Source: Pycnopodia helianthoides (lineage: Eukaryota > Echinodermata > Asteroidea > Forcipulatida > Asteriidae). From it: a stretch of 64,000 nucleotides of DNA. Within the stretch, counting starts at the first letter, position 1. Every line of letters begins with the position of its first letter. The position numbers and the translations under genes were made by a program. Of the stretch, positions 21,496-33,458 are shown one piece after another. The notes under the pieces are model-generated. The model did no database searches, was not told where the DNA came from, and saw only the letters and a list, made by a program, of their open reading frames with translations. The DNA is taken from positions 3,024,700 through 3,088,699 of the forward strand of contig CM063245.1 in NCBI GenBank assembly GCA_032158295.1, read 5' to 3'.

Positions 21496-23345
21496 GTGTT
21501 GATTTACCCCCGTTCAATCATGTATACACAAACTACACATCAGAGGTTCTCCCCCAACAAAAGGAGTGGTGATGGGCAGATAAAATCCATGGGTATGTCA
21601 GAGCGGCTGTGGGGTGGGTGAGAGAGATTGGAGGAAACAGTCAAAGTTTACGGAGATAAATGACACACTTTATACAGATAACTATTTGGGGCATTTCTAA
21701 TCGTAATTCTTAAGTGTTTTTTTTTCCATAAATAGTTTACTCTCAGAACCCTTCAGTTCGACTTAGAGTGACGTGATCTTCAGCCTGCCAAGGTTCATTC
21801 AGTCAAAGCCAATCAGGACACACAAAAAACGCTTTCAACGATTAGGCCTATGGTACCAAATCATTTTCAAGAAATATTATATCTTAAAACTCCTCAGTTC
21901 AAATTGATGTGGTCTTTTTTTTCTTTTCTTTTTTAGTACAGTTCATCTTTCAGTCAAAACCATAGAGAAAAATGCTTTCTCTATTATGGTCAAACCTGTT
22001 TTCTTAAAACTTGTCTGTAGTATTTTAGATGAAAGGTGTGTGGGGGGAAAATAGTATCAGATTTTTAATTCAGTGAAGATTAACTCATTTCAGAGACCAT
22101 TTCTCCGGGCACTTGTTGGTATACAAGACCCAACTTTGCACCAACAATCATGAAATAAAGACGTTTGTATTCCGTTGATAATTTCCCAAAACTAAAGCAC
22201 GCATTTCGTGGCCGAAAATGTTCTCTGGAGTCGTCATGTTTTTTTTTTTGTTTTTTTTTGTGTCAGTGTCGGGAGACCTTTTTCGTCAGTTTGGAATTAA
22301 AAACCCTTTATATGGTCTCCAACTAATCTGACACAATCAAAACACTGTGGTTCGTCCTCGTGCAAAATTGCATTGAGATTCGTGCAGCCTATTCAATTTT
22401 GGAGAAGAGGTGGGCCGACAGGAGGGGGGGGGGGTGGTGGTAGAATCCGCCTATTTTGGTGGCCATTGTACGCATGCCCGCCAGGTCCATTTTAAGTCAG
22501 TACACAAGAGAGTACCCTGTCACGAAGACTCAAGTCTTCATCAGCCTCCAAAAACACCTTCGCCGTTTGTTAAGGAAACCCAAATTCCTCCCAAGAATGG
22601 AGCGAGTCGATGAGGGCACCTAATCCATTCATCCCCCCTTGTGTCAGCTCCTTTTCAAACCCCCCTAAAAAAATTCGAAATCCTAACACAAAACGGGGGA
22701 ACTAAACAAAAGCTGGGATTCTTTTTTTAGTCCGGGCGATAAAATGGCTTACTTTGTTGTGGACGGGCCGTGCTGACAGTTGCGCACAATGCTCGGCAAT
22801 AGAAGACCGTCTTTGTCCCTCACACTGCGGAATTCGTACGGCTTCCGACTCGGAGATCCAAATTCCTACGATTCCTGGGTTGCACATTTAAAAAACCTGG
22901 CCGATTTACTTCTTGGATAGCGGTCGCCCTTTGCTGATGATGTAAAAAACCTTCGTGTTTACGCAGGTCGCACATTCTGTGTAACTGCAGAACATTCTCT
23001 CTGCCAATATCACTTAAACTTTCATCACTGTTTGGTTACTTTGAAATACAACGGAAACAGGAAAAGCAAATCACATTACTTGGTCGTAAACCCATTTTAC
23101 CTCATCGTTATGGTTTGAGTTTGTCATTTTTTGTAACTGCAATTACGGTCTAATGTGTTTGATTGACTGTTCAGTGACGTTCATGATAATGCACTCAACA
23201 GAAAAACAAGATTGTGATAACAAAATATTGAAATGTAATCACCCATCTCCAGTTTGTGACTTTTGTTCATGACAGTTTTTTTTTTTTTTTTTTTTTTTTT
23301 TTTGTCTTGGCTTTGACCTGGACAGTTTTAAACGTAAAATTAATA
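21496..23345. other. Intergenic, no gene supported
   Basis: Poly-T tracts near 21899, 22240 and 23277-23303 and a G run at 22427. Frames at 22410-22887 lack motifs. Confidence 0.45.
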
Positions 23346-23725
23346 TTAAAGGAACATTACAGAATTGGTTTTTGCTAACAAAACAGTTGCTGGCAGTGTA
23401 AGCACTTCATGTAATCCACCATATACATAAACTGACAAACCTGTAGAAGTTTGAGATCGATCGGCCATCTGGGTCACGAGAAAATAGTGAAAAACCGATT
23501 ACACATTTACATGAAATCATATAGATTCAACAAAATAAATAAAAACTCCAATCGGAAATTTAGATTATTCATTTCTCATCAAATATGTTATTTCAGACAT
23601 AAATATTTCTAGGGATGTTTTCTACTATCATCATCATTAGACCGTGTAAGTTTGATGTAAATCTGTGATCAAAAGTATATTTTACAATTTCTTTTTTTCT
23701 TACCAATTCTGTAATGTTCCTTTAA
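23346..23725 (+). mobile_element. Family A TTAA MITE, full length
   Basis: TTAA + AGGAACATTACAGAATTGG at the left and CCAATTCTGTAATGTTCCT + TTAA at the right; about 380 bp, with a small deletion around the ACTGAGCG hairpin. Confidence 0.95.
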
Positions 23726-24050
23726 ATTGTCTGAATATTTGAAAAGGAATAAATGATAACGCACCAGTCGATAAGTAGAGAGAAAAAAACTGCTTTTTAC
23801 AGACATACTTGATGTCCCCGAAGGTCAACGATAATATTGTGTACTTCCTAACATGGTTTTTGTTTGGGTGCGAACATTATTAAACACAACACACTACTTC
23901 AGCAGATACGCATTTTGTAATCATAATAGCAATGCTCTGTTGAGACTTGGTCCTCGAGATTTCTTTGAAGCACCGACAGTAAGTCGATTTACTGTATATT
24001 ATAAAAATTATTAACTATAAACTAGTAACGCTTGCTTTTCGTCCTTATTG

Positions 24051-24437
24051 TTAAAGGCACTGGACACTATTGGTAATTACTCAAAATAATTGTTAGCATA
24101 AAATATACTTGGTAAACGAGCAATGGAGAGCTGTTGATAGTATAAAACATTGTGAGAAACGGCTGCTTCTGAAGTAACGTAGTCTTTGAGAAAGAAGTAA
24201 TTTCTCAGTAAAATAGTTGAATTGATTTTGAGACCTCAAGCGTGAGGTCTCGAAATCAAGCATCTGAAAGCACACAACTTCGTGTGACAGGGTGTTTTTT
24301 CTTCCATTATTATCTCGCAACTTCGGCGACCAATTGAGTTCAAATTTTCACAGGTTTGTTATTTTGTGCATATGTTGAGATACACCAAGTGAGAAGACTG
24401 GTCTTTGACAATTACCAAAGGTGTCCAGTGTCTTTAA
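24051..24437 (+). mobile_element. Family C TTAA MITE, full length
   Basis: Left end TTAAAGGCACTGGACACTAT and right end AAAGGTGTCCAGTGTCTTTAA within near-perfect inverted repeats. The interior has a hairpin GAGACCTCAAGCGTGAGGTCTC and the GACCAATTGAG...TTTCACAGG module. Its right TTAA is the left TTAA of the next element. Confidence 0.95.
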
Positions 24438-24836
24438 AGGCAGTGGATGCTTTTGGTAAATACTCGAGAAAAACATTACCATAGAAACTTACTTGTCACT
24501 TGGTAAGGTGCACCTGAGAGCTGCTGATAGTATAAAACATTGCGAGAAACGACTCCCTCTGAAGTAATGTAGTTTTTTGAGAAAGAGGTAATTCACTCAC
24601 TAAGATATTTGAATCCGAGAAAGGCTTTGGGCATGAAGCCTTTCTCAGGCATTTGAAAGCACACAATTCTATGCAACAAGGGTGTTTTAAATTCTTTAAT
24701 TATTTCCTTGCAACTTCGATGACCAATTGAGCCAAATTATTTCACAGGTTTGTTATTTGATGCATCTGTTGGGATACGATACACCAAGTGAGGATACTAG
24801 TCTTTGACAATTACAAAAAGTATACCCTGCCTTTAA
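24434..24836 (+). mobile_element. Family C2 TTAA MITE, adjacent to previous
   Basis: Starts TTAAAGGCAGTGGATGCTTT and ends AAAGTATACCCTGCCTTTAA. The interior parallels family C but has the hairpin GAGAAAGGCTTTGGGCATG paired with AGCCTTTCTC. Confidence 0.9.
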
Positions 24837-25470
24837 GATAGTGTGGGCCTTTGTGGATGGTGAATCTTGAATGTTTGCCGGTTTTTTTTTATTTATTAAA
24901 GAACATTGTTTTCTACCAAAAACACAATAACAATTTTTATTTATTTTTTTTTTTTTTTTCAAATCTAAAAACCACCAAGTATCTCTGGTTTCATCTCGTG
25001 GTGAAGTTGTTCATGATAGTTATTGCAAGGGGCGTATACCCACAATAATATCGAGGTCCGGCAAAACACGAGCCAACGCACCACGCGCCACACAGTGCCA
25101 ACCCGGGAAATGACGCTCGGGTATACCCAAGAAGCGCTGCGCGGCCGGCCGCAAAAAAATATATCATCGGCAAAACGATTACCCCTGTCATCGGACAAAA
25201 CACAAGGACACATTGCCACTGTACGTGCATAAACAGCCCTCTGTCATGAGCCATCACAATTATTTTGTTTGCCCACCTCTTTTGTTTCCATTCACCCGGA
25301 GACGCTAATACCGATCCATGTGTTTGATAAGTATTGTGTTTATTCTAGGACCTTATTTATCCACTGGGTTTTTTGTTTTCTTCTTCTTTTCTTTTTTGTT
25401 GCTCCTTCGAACGCCCCTAGCTATGCATTCCACCCTTATGTTAGTCTTGATTGGCGACGTTCATTTTTGT
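24837..25470. other. Intergenic with T tracts
   Basis: T/A tracts around 24940-24960. GC-richer patch 25050-25160 with no coding support on either strand. Confidence 0.45.
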
Positions 25471-25865
25471 TTAAAGGAACATTACAGAATTGGTTTAGTG
25501 CTAACAAAACAGTTGCTGGCAGTGTAAGCACTTTATGTTATCCACCATATACATAAACTGACAAACCTGTAGAAGTTTTAAATCGATCGGCCATCTGGGT
25601 CACGAGAAAATAGTGAAAAAACGATTACACATTTGCATGAAATCATGAAGATTCAACAAATGAATAAAACGCTCACTGAGCGATAAACTCCAATCGGAAA
25701 ATTAGATTATTCATTTATCATCAAATATAGTATTTCAGACATAAATATTTCAAGGGATGTTTTCTACTATCATCATCATCAGACCGTGTAAGTTTTATGT
25801 GAATCTGTGATCAAAAAGTATATTTTGCAAGTTTTTTTCTTACCAATTCTGTAATGTTCCTTTAA
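25471..25865 (+). mobile_element. Family A TTAA MITE, full length
   Basis: TTAA flanks; both 19-bp termini intact; 395 bp. Confidence 0.95.
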
Positions 25866-26180
25866 CGTAGTGCGATATCGCAACACGAATTACTGTCCGC
25901 AACATGAATTACTGGAGAAGAGATATCTGTATCACACGAACATCTGGATTTATAAACTTGCCCAGTCCTTCTGAGTCAGACTCCCAAACAGTCAATGTAG
26001 CGCCCTCTACCGGTGGCTAATACAAAAAACAGCGTCGCCAATCAAGACTACCCTTATGTCGACAACCAAGAGACGTTTGGGAAACAAATGCAGAAAAAAT
26101 TATATTCTTGCCTCGGAGTAGTGGAAGTGAGAGTACAAGGAAAATGTGAGGAACACGTCGAGGCCTTGTACTTTTTAAGC

Positions 26181-26474
26181 TTAAAGGTATTATACAGGAT
26201 TGGTAGAGCTGATAAAATAGTCACAGACAGTGCTCATGTTTTGTGTGATTCAACATAATATGCATGAACAAACAAACCTGTGAAAGTTTGAGCTCAATTG
26301 GTCATCGAGGTCACGAGAAAATAGTGAAAAGAGACCTTATGTGTTTTCTGTTTTTTCAAACATCGCGTTTTTATCATGCGTGATAAAAATTATTGTTTTA
26401 CTCATTTCTCTACCATTACTTACTATTTAACATTTGTGTTTTTCTATCTTACCAATAGTGTACAGGGCCTTTAA
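26181..26474 (-). mobile_element. Family B TTAA MITE
   Basis: TTAAAGGTATTATACAGGAT at the left and AATAGTGTACAGGGCCTTTAA at the right. The interior has TTGAGCTCAATTGGTCATCG then AGGTCACGAGAAAATAGTG, and a TTTTTATCATGCGTGATAAA hairpin. Confidence 0.85.
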
Positions 26475-27079
26475 TTTTGTGAAGTTGGTAGAGGACGATT
26501 TAAGCTCGACCTTGTTTTAAGAGTACTAATTAGGTGGCCATGAAAGTGAAGCCTATATGTTTCGAGAGTAAGCACGCCAAAATGGCGTTGCTTAAAAACT
26601 TTGAGCTTTGATAAGAACCCTCCTATACTGTCAGTGACTCTTGGCAACATTTTCCAGTGGGTTGACCAACCATTGGATTCGACTGCCAAGGTTGTGTACG
26701 GTGGCACAACTGTGCACAGAACTGTGTACTGTGTACATGCATTCCCTCATGGTATCATATTGCAGGCTGGCATAGTTTATCTATCATTCAAAACCACTGT
26801 CATGAATGGTATTGAATGGTCAGACAGCAAGAGGGTTTTGTGTTCAAAATTTCATTCTTCGGCCCAGTACAAAAGTATACCAATGAGTTGACAGCAGAGC
26901 ATGACGTGTTGCCTAAAAGGAGCAAAAGAGTCCGTCTAAGGAGAGTCTCCTCTTACTAATTAGTGCGTATCTGTGGGAGGGAGGAGGACACGGGCCCCTC
27001 CAATTGTATCAGTGCCCCCGCCCCCAGGTGCACTCCCATTTGATATAGAACCTTTTTGAGATTTTCGTAGCAATGAGAG
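26475..27079. other. Intergenic, no gene supported
   Basis: A 96-codon frame at 26601-26891 shows no motif. Nothing else recognised. Confidence 0.4.
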
Positions 27080-27599
27080 TTAATTCGTAATAACGACTTC
27101 TTCATTTCGAAATAACGAATTATTAATTATTAATCCATGACACGACAACATATCCATTTATAGCTAAAAAAGAGAAGCAAAGAATAATGGGAAGGTATAC
27201 CAGAAATAAGCGGGAAAATTACAGCCAATCAATAAATGTACAAGCAGTGGGGTGGCCAAGAACCAATCAGAGTTAAGTAGTGAGGACAGAAGGACGGTCA
27301 GTGATTCGCTCGGCCCCAGCGGCCTATCCAGGACCGCTGGGATGGGCTAATCAGCTTGCACAGATTCTTGTTCAGGAAGTACGTCATGCATGCAGTGCTT
27401 GCAGCTGTGAGTGTGGTGCATGATGGGACTGAGCATTAACCAATGAGCGTGCTTGATACGTTTGCCCTTCCCAGCGCCTTTGGTTTTTAGGCAAGGCGCT
27501 AGGGACGAGCGAAGGTCAGTGAAAGGGTGGATTACTGGACCTTAGAGGTTGTAACTGCATTCTGGGTAATGCGGGAAGCATATTATTAATTCGTAATAA
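27080..27599. other. Segment bounded by 14-bp direct repeats
   Basis: TTAATTCGTAATAA occurs at 27080-27093 and 27586-27599. The enclosed ~490 bp is GC-richer and contains three CCAAT pentamers (near 27224, 27263 and 27440), TACGTCATG, and an inverted pair CAGCGCCTTTGG / AGGCAAGGCGCT at 27473-27500. The block at 27309-27381 recurs at 28725-28800. This could be an insertion with target-site duplication, but no transposon family is recognised. Confidence 0.45.
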
Positions 27600-27932
27600 T
27601 GTATTGTTTTCCAACTGACAATAATAAACTTCAGTGTTACGATTAAACTTCCGTAAGTCACACACACATTTCGCGGGGTCGTTTTTCTCCTCCAACGCCG
27701 AATTATAATTCTGACCCAAATTGACGGGGAGTTTTCTAGAATGTATCAGTTTACAGTCGAGATAAATGAATGCATTTCGGGCTCCTGCTCTCACAGGATG
27801 CTGGCCATTGTTTGCTAACTCCCTGTCGTAATGCACATTTTTTACGGTAAATTTGTAGGAATGTCACTCGCCGTCTAGATGTACATTTGATTTGACAAGT
27901 TCTGATATTCGATCGGAACTTGAGTATTCCTG

Positions 27933-28293
27933 GTGTCGATTTCACAAAACTCTTCCTAACTTAGGACTAGTCCTAGGCAATGCTAAGAGATAGGACTAGT
28001 CCTAAGTACTTGGCCCAATTCATAGAGCTGCTTAAGCAGAAAATATTGTTTAACAATGTTTTGCTTAGCAGAAATGAGCAGGATACCGGTCACAAAATTT
28101 ATTTTAGCATGTGACATGGTAGTTTGGCTGTAGGGCTAACCTTATTTGCTAAGCATCATTTTGTTGTGCTTAGCTATTTTTTGTGCTTAAGCAGCTCTTT
28201 GAAATTGGGCCCTGATCTAACTTAGGACTAGTCCTATCTCTTAGCATTGCTTAGGACTAGTCCTAAGTTAGGAGGAGTTTTGTGAATTCGACC
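27933..28293. mobile_element. Foldback element with ~75-bp inverted arms, interrupted
   Basis: The left arm (27933-28010) runs GTGTCGATTTCACAAAACTC to AGTCCTAAGT. The right arm (28217-28293) is its near-perfect complement, ending AGTTTTGTGAATTCGACCC. Each arm contains GGACTAGTCC twice. A family F element sits exactly between the arms. A single arm of the same family is at 10124. Confidence 0.9.
28012..28212. mobile_element. Family F element nested in the foldback
   Basis: Starts GGCCCAATTCATAGAGCTGC and ends GCAGCTCTTTGAAATTGGGC then CC. It lies at the symmetry centre of the outer palindrome. Confidence 0.9.
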
Positions 28294-28724
28294 CCTGTTC
28301 ATAAACCACTTGTAGTTGTATACCTGTGCGCAGCCGCAATTGTGATGGGGTTAAACTTTCTCTTTTGTGACCATTTTATGAACAACAGTTTGAGAAACCA
28401 CTGATGTCACAGTTATCCAATGAAATCAATTAACCAGCGCTGTGTGAATGAAGAGTAGAAAGTACTTGAGTTTGTCGAACCCTAGATCTGCAAAGAGTTA
28501 ACTCAATATCTGTGTGTTATTCATTTGGTGTCTTTATAACAAAAAGTGCATTCTTTCAATCTCATTTGGGGCAAGAATGGGAAAACGTTCTGAGTGTGGG
28601 ACCCCTCCCCCTGCATGCCCCCTACAAATAATGATTAGACTTTCAGGCTTAGCATGTTCTTGGTATGTTGGACATAGACATAGATATAGATGAAACCATT
28701 TACGGCTGCACCAGGGGATGTTTG

Positions 28725-28800
28725 CTCGGCCCCCACCGGTCTCATCCAAGACTGCTGGGATGGGCTGATGAGCTTGTACAAAATCTGGTTCAGGATGTAG
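28725..28800 (+). repeat. Diverged copy of the block at 27309-27381
   Basis: CTCGGCCCC, CTGGGATGGGCT and TGGTTCAGGA-type phrases align over about 75 bp. Substitutions fall about equally on all codon positions in the common frame, so protein-level selection is not indicated. Confidence 0.6.
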
Positions 28801-31016
28801 TGATTGATGATGGGAATTTTTGTACTGCAGTTGGGCGCAATGGGCACACTCACACAGGTACACACATCACTATGTAAAGCATGGACGCTCCATGGATAAC
28901 GTAAACGATCTTTTCTAAACCAAGAAAGTATAGGCGAATGTTGCTATCGAGCCTTATGTTTAATAAAAGGCAAAGAATAACAATAATTATGTGCAATGTA
29001 TTAACATAAATAAAGCTATACATTTTTATTGATAGTGGAATATTTCGTAAACAGCAAGAGGTGACCGGGGGTCATCAGGTCAGGGGGAACGGTCCAATGT
29101 GCCCATCCCAGACCTTTTTGGATGGAGCGCTGGGACCAAACGAACAACGGATGTGGTCAAAAGAGATACTCGCATATCAAGTTGCACCTGAAGTAGTGAA
29201 CTTACTAAAAAAAAGTCAAAACCAAACCCCAAAGTCATGCTCTTTCATTTTCGATAATGACCATGCAGAATTCGATCCGAGCATCTGTTTGAAGATTAAT
29301 TATTTCTATAGACGCTCCTAGATTTGCATTTGTCCAACTCATTGTTTTAAAAAAAGGTGCAAATTGAAGACAACGTACAACAACCATGCAATAACTTTAC
29401 AGCCTAAGTTGAAAGTAATTTTTTTGGGTGGGTGGCACTGGCTTTTTTCTATGAATAAAATAATTGGATTTATTTCTATGCGAAATGCTACCTGTATCAA
29501 CCGGGCGACCACTACTCATAACTCTGCTATAATTGATAATAATATGTATCCCAGCAGCGGTTAGTATACGAGGGAAACCAATCATTATTGTGTCATTTTT
29601 TTTGACTTGGTGGACTTCTATAATAGCTTGCTGTTAGCTCACACCGGGACGGTGGTGGCGCTATTCATATCGATCGTTAACTTGGATTTTACCTTGGACT
29701 TGGCATTCGCCAGAGCTCAATGTTGCAAATCTCTGTTGTCGCAAAACAAAAATGTGGCACATATTTTATTTGCCGAGTATCAGGAAAAAACTTTGAGCAG
29801 TCACATGGTGTTGGTAGTTGTGTTTTTGTTGTCATTGTATTTTTTTGAAAGTTTTTTTTTAACATTTTACCAACAGGCATTCAATGTACAGGTTTACATT
29901 TAAACATGTCTTAGCAAGGTGTGATATACGCGTGAATCGTCACTGATTTCTCACGTCTCAATGCTTTTATCCACGTTTTTAAAATAATACCTAAATTGTT
30001 CTCAATCGAAAGATCCTCGGTGAAGCTCCATGGTTAGACCGCTACCAGTGGCCATTTTTGTACTTAACCCAATTGTTTTCAACACACAGCAGTTACATTC
30101 CTTGAAATCTAAGATGTTTTACCTATTAGAAATATAAATTGTAAAAGCAACAGCAAGTTGCCCGAGCTTTCTTTTTTTCCCATAACGATTAGAGACAACA
30201 TTTAAAAACAGTCGTCTGTTTATTAAAGTTAATTAAAGCTAAACTCTGTTTAAAACTCTCGTCTAATTCCCAATAACGCACCCCTTCCTGAAAGCTCAGA
30301 AATCACAATCCAGTGTTTTAATTCTACCAATTAAGTCATTAATCTATGGAGGCTGGCCTCATTAGCGACTGTGCAGAGAGTGTGTGGTGGCACCTCGCGT
30401 GTCAGTGGATGACCCTTGCGTGTCAAACGGTACAAATTATCTCTCGCCTCGAACTGATAATAATATGGCCATCCCGACCTCCGCTTTGCGTAATGTTTCA
30501 TCAATAGACGCCTGATACAAAGTATGGCCCCAAAAAATAAAAAACATGTTTAGCGTCATGCATTTTTTGAGAAAAGGAAGGAGGGGTGTTTTTTTTGTTT
30601 TGTTTTTTTTGTTTTTTTTAAGCCGCCCGACAAATTTTCCAAGACAACCGGCCGGGCTATTTTCCAAGATGGTTGCCAGCTTTTGTCTGTGTGTTATTTC
30701 GGTGTGCTTAAGTCTAAAATACGATCTTATTTATTTTAAAATAATTTGTTTTATCAGAGATCATTCAAACTGATTCTTAAAAAAAAAACTAGAAAGGAGG
30801 CGGCCTCTCAAAAGGAAGCGGGCGGGGACGCTAAACATGTTTTGTTTTTATTTGGCCTAATTATAGTTCCTATGGTCAGGGGGGGGGGGTATGCCGATAA
30901 CGCACGAACAAGATTACAGACCATTGCCTCTTATCCAAAGGTTTCCCGTCCCATTTACGAGCAGCTTTATTAATAATGGTCCTTGGTTTTTGGGTCTTAA
31001 CAGGCAGCCGGATTAT

Positions 31017-31028
31017 CTTGCACGCGAT
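31017..31028 (-). promoter_or_regulatory. Dispersed motif copy 3 (ATCGCGTGCAAG)
   Basis: Minus-strand match to ATCGCGTGCNAS in unique-looking sequence. Confidence 0.3.
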
Positions 31029-31206
31029 GAAAGTCCGTGAAGATAGATCCGGACCCTTTTATCCCCTCGATCTGTGTTTATTATTGATGGAGGCGATAGG
31101 CGCACGACCCAGGGGGGCAGGGAGGGGGCAACTGTCCTCCTTAATCCGGGCATTACAGTGTGGCAGTGGTGGGGATTTGGGCGCAGCAAGAAGATAAACA
31201 AGTTTA

Positions 31207-31600
31207 TTAAAGGAACATTACAGAATTGGTTTTTGCTAACAAAACAGTTGCTGGCAGTGAAGCACTTTATGTAATCCACCATATACATAAACTGACAAAC
31301 CTGTAGAAGTTTGAGATCGATCGGCCATCTGGGTCACGAGAAAATAGTGAAAAACCGATTACACATTTGCACGAAATCATTATAGATTCAACAAATGAAT
31401 AAAACGCTCACTGAGCGATGAACTCCAATCGGAAAATTAGTTTATTCATTTCTCATCAAATATGGCATTTCAGACAGAAATATTTCAAGGGATGTTTTCT
31501 ACTATCACCATCATTAGACCGTGTAAGTTTTATGTAAATCTGTGATCAAAAAGTACATTTTACAAGTTTTTTTCTTACCAATTCTGTAGTGTTCCTTTAA
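31207..31600 (+). mobile_element. Family A TTAA MITE, full length
   Basis: TTAA flanks; the right terminus has one substitution (CTGTAGTGTTCCT). 394 bp. Confidence 0.95.
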
Positions 31601-31700
31601 GTTGGGCAGAGAAAGCAAAACGACTTGTTGTCCAGAACTAGAAATCGGTACTTGTATTTTTATTTGTGTAACACTTCGGGAAATCTACCCCCCCCCCCTC

Positions 31701-32002
31701 GAAAGCACGTGTACAACATTGGTAATTGTCAAAGACCAGTATCTGCACTTTATGTGACCCAACATATACATGAAATAACAAACTAGTGAAAGTTTAGGCT
31801 AATTGTCAACATCCGCGAAATAGTGAAAACTAATTTTCATATTAACTGGATTTGCTCATAATAAACACAAATACAGCATTTCAAGCAAAACTCTTTTCAA
31901 GTGAAGTTTTCCACCATGGCCATCTTTATACCATGTAAGTTATGTGCACATCTGTGAACATTCAATATGTCCGAATTTTACCAACGTTGTACATACCTTT
32001 AA
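31701..32002 (-). mobile_element. Family B' TTAA MITE, diverged
   Basis: GTGTACAACATTGGTAATTG at the left and TTACCAACGTTGTACATACC then TTTAA at the right. The inner module is decayed. Confidence 0.7.
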
Positions 32003-33189
32003 ACCAAAGAGTCCCCCTACGCCCATGGATATAGGTTTATTATAACTAAACAAACATGGCTCTGATTTTGTGGTTAGTTATGTAATCATGTTTTTTTTTG
32101 GTCTGTTTTCTTCTACTGATGCTTTAATGAATAAAGTTAAGTGTAATAAACACCTAGGTCGGTATGCATTGGTATTAATTATTAATACTTTAAAATATCT
32201 TTAACCAGGACTCTGAAAGACCGAACACTTCAAGCAAATATCTTAACTCTGTTTCAACTATCACGGTCCATTGGGAAAGAATCCGAATCTCGATTAATTT
32301 CTCGATCCCACAAATCCTTCACCGTGTACTCCATTTGTCGAAGTTTTTTAAGCATGTATTAGCTGTCATAACCTCGTATCCAATGACACAGTCGCTTACA
32401 TACCCCCCCCCCCCCCTCTTTGCCACTGGGGATTTCGGGCAGCGGGGGTCGACAGTCAAACAAGACTCTCTCAGACGTGCATTAGTTAGGAATGATATCA
32501 ATTCTTTCTTTTTTATTGCCTCCAATAACTCGTCACGATTACTGATTCATTACAAACTGTGGGGACAAAGCCTTAAGGGGAACTGTACGAGCAGCGAGAG
32601 GAAAATTCCAGCTATCGATCACAGGCGGTTTATGTCAGAACTTGAGACCGTTCTGTGGAGTTGATCCGCTGGTTTAACTAAGTGGAGAGAAAAAAAAGTA
32701 AGTTGGTGACTTTGTGATCTGTAATCGGCTATCATACGCCACTCGGTGAAGCTGACTTGTGGGAACAATTGCACCGCCCATTTTTTTTGATAAGGCTCTG
32801 ATAACGAACGCGCCTGAGCATTAATTGGGGGCGGGGGTGCGGTAGTGACTTTGTAGGAGCAGTATTGGCCAATTAGATAGCAGGATTACCTCCCCCCCCC
32901 CCCCATCACCAACTCCAAACTGTGTTTATGTAATATGATTCGATAGAGGGGGGGGGGGGCTTTTCCCTTAAAAACCGTGAGTGTGAGTGAGCCAGTCTTG
33001 ATACGTTTCTTGTCCCCCCAAAAAGTGGTGTTTTTTTTAAAGCTATAACTGGACAACATAAGGAGGGCGCGGGTCTGGAAGGGTTGAGAACAGTGCCAAG
33101 AAAGTGATGAAGAGGAACCCCACCGACAAAGGGGAAGTTTAACAATCCGTGGATCAATAAACCCTGGGGGTGAGGGTGAGGGCGGTGGA
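32003..33189. other. Upstream flank of CYP-B with homopolymers
   Basis: C runs at 32402 and 32891 and a G run at 32948. No gene or clear repeat. The frames here are driven by homopolymers. Confidence 0.45.
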
Positions 33190-33196
33190 TAGCGTG
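33190..33196 (+). promoter_or_regulatory. XRE core TAGCGTG upstream of CYP-B
   Basis: Matches TNGCGTG 269 bp before the CYP-B ATG. Core match only. Confidence 0.35.
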
Positions 33197-33270
33197 GCCG
33201 GCCAAAGACAGTGGCATCCTTCACCGTCCACTCAGCAGAGAGAGATCCAGCATCGATCGGCAACCCCACA

Positions 33271-33280
33271 TCGCGTGACA
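33271..33280 (+). promoter_or_regulatory. XRE full-consensus match, TCGCGTGACA, upstream of CYP-B
   Basis: Matches KNGCGTGMSA at every position, 188 bp before the CYP-B ATG, a spacing comparable to the proximal elements of CYP-A. Confidence 0.5.
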
Positions 33281-33390
33281 GCTCCGGCCAGAGCACACAA
33301 AAGGACTAAAGCATCACAAGTTCTGTGATCTGTTGGCGTTTGTGTACACGAAGACTAATAACACCGGCCTTGTAGACAAGGTAAACTCAT

Positions 33391-33403
33391 CGAGTTTTTT
33401 CAG
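33391..33403 (+). promoter_or_regulatory. Possible splice acceptor in the CYP-B leader
   Basis: CGAGTTTTTTCAG followed by AAG resembles an acceptor 55 bp before the ATG. An in-frame TAA at 33441 means any upstream exon would be untranslated in this frame. TATAAAG at 33426-33432 is an alternative core promoter, but it is so close that the ATG would lie at the very 5' end of the mRNA. Confidence 0.3.
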
Positions 33404-33458
33404 AAGCGACTCACAACAACAGTGTTATAAAGAATATCGCTAAACTTGGGAGGACGAG

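Larger units (their letters stand above)
28294..31206. other. Long intergenic stretch, no gene supported
   Basis: Holds a diverged copy (28725-28800) of the 27309 block, T tracts at 30590 and 30610, a G run at 30879, and dispersed-motif copy 3 at 31017. Frames at 28534-29903 and 30437-31288 have no motifs and no codon bias like the P450 genes. Confidence 0.4.

Noticed and set aside
23276..23303. Poly-T tract as a retrocopy tail
   Set aside because: No flanking gene-like sequence or target duplication was found.
26601..26891. 96-codon frame
   Set aside because: No motif or conserved pattern visible. Kept as intergenic.
28665..28877. Apparent protein similarity (LGWA..L.Q.LVQ.V) between 28740-28800 and 27335-27390
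   Set aside because: Base changes between the copies fall equally on all codon positions and the first copy has no long frame, so this is a diverged DNA repeat.
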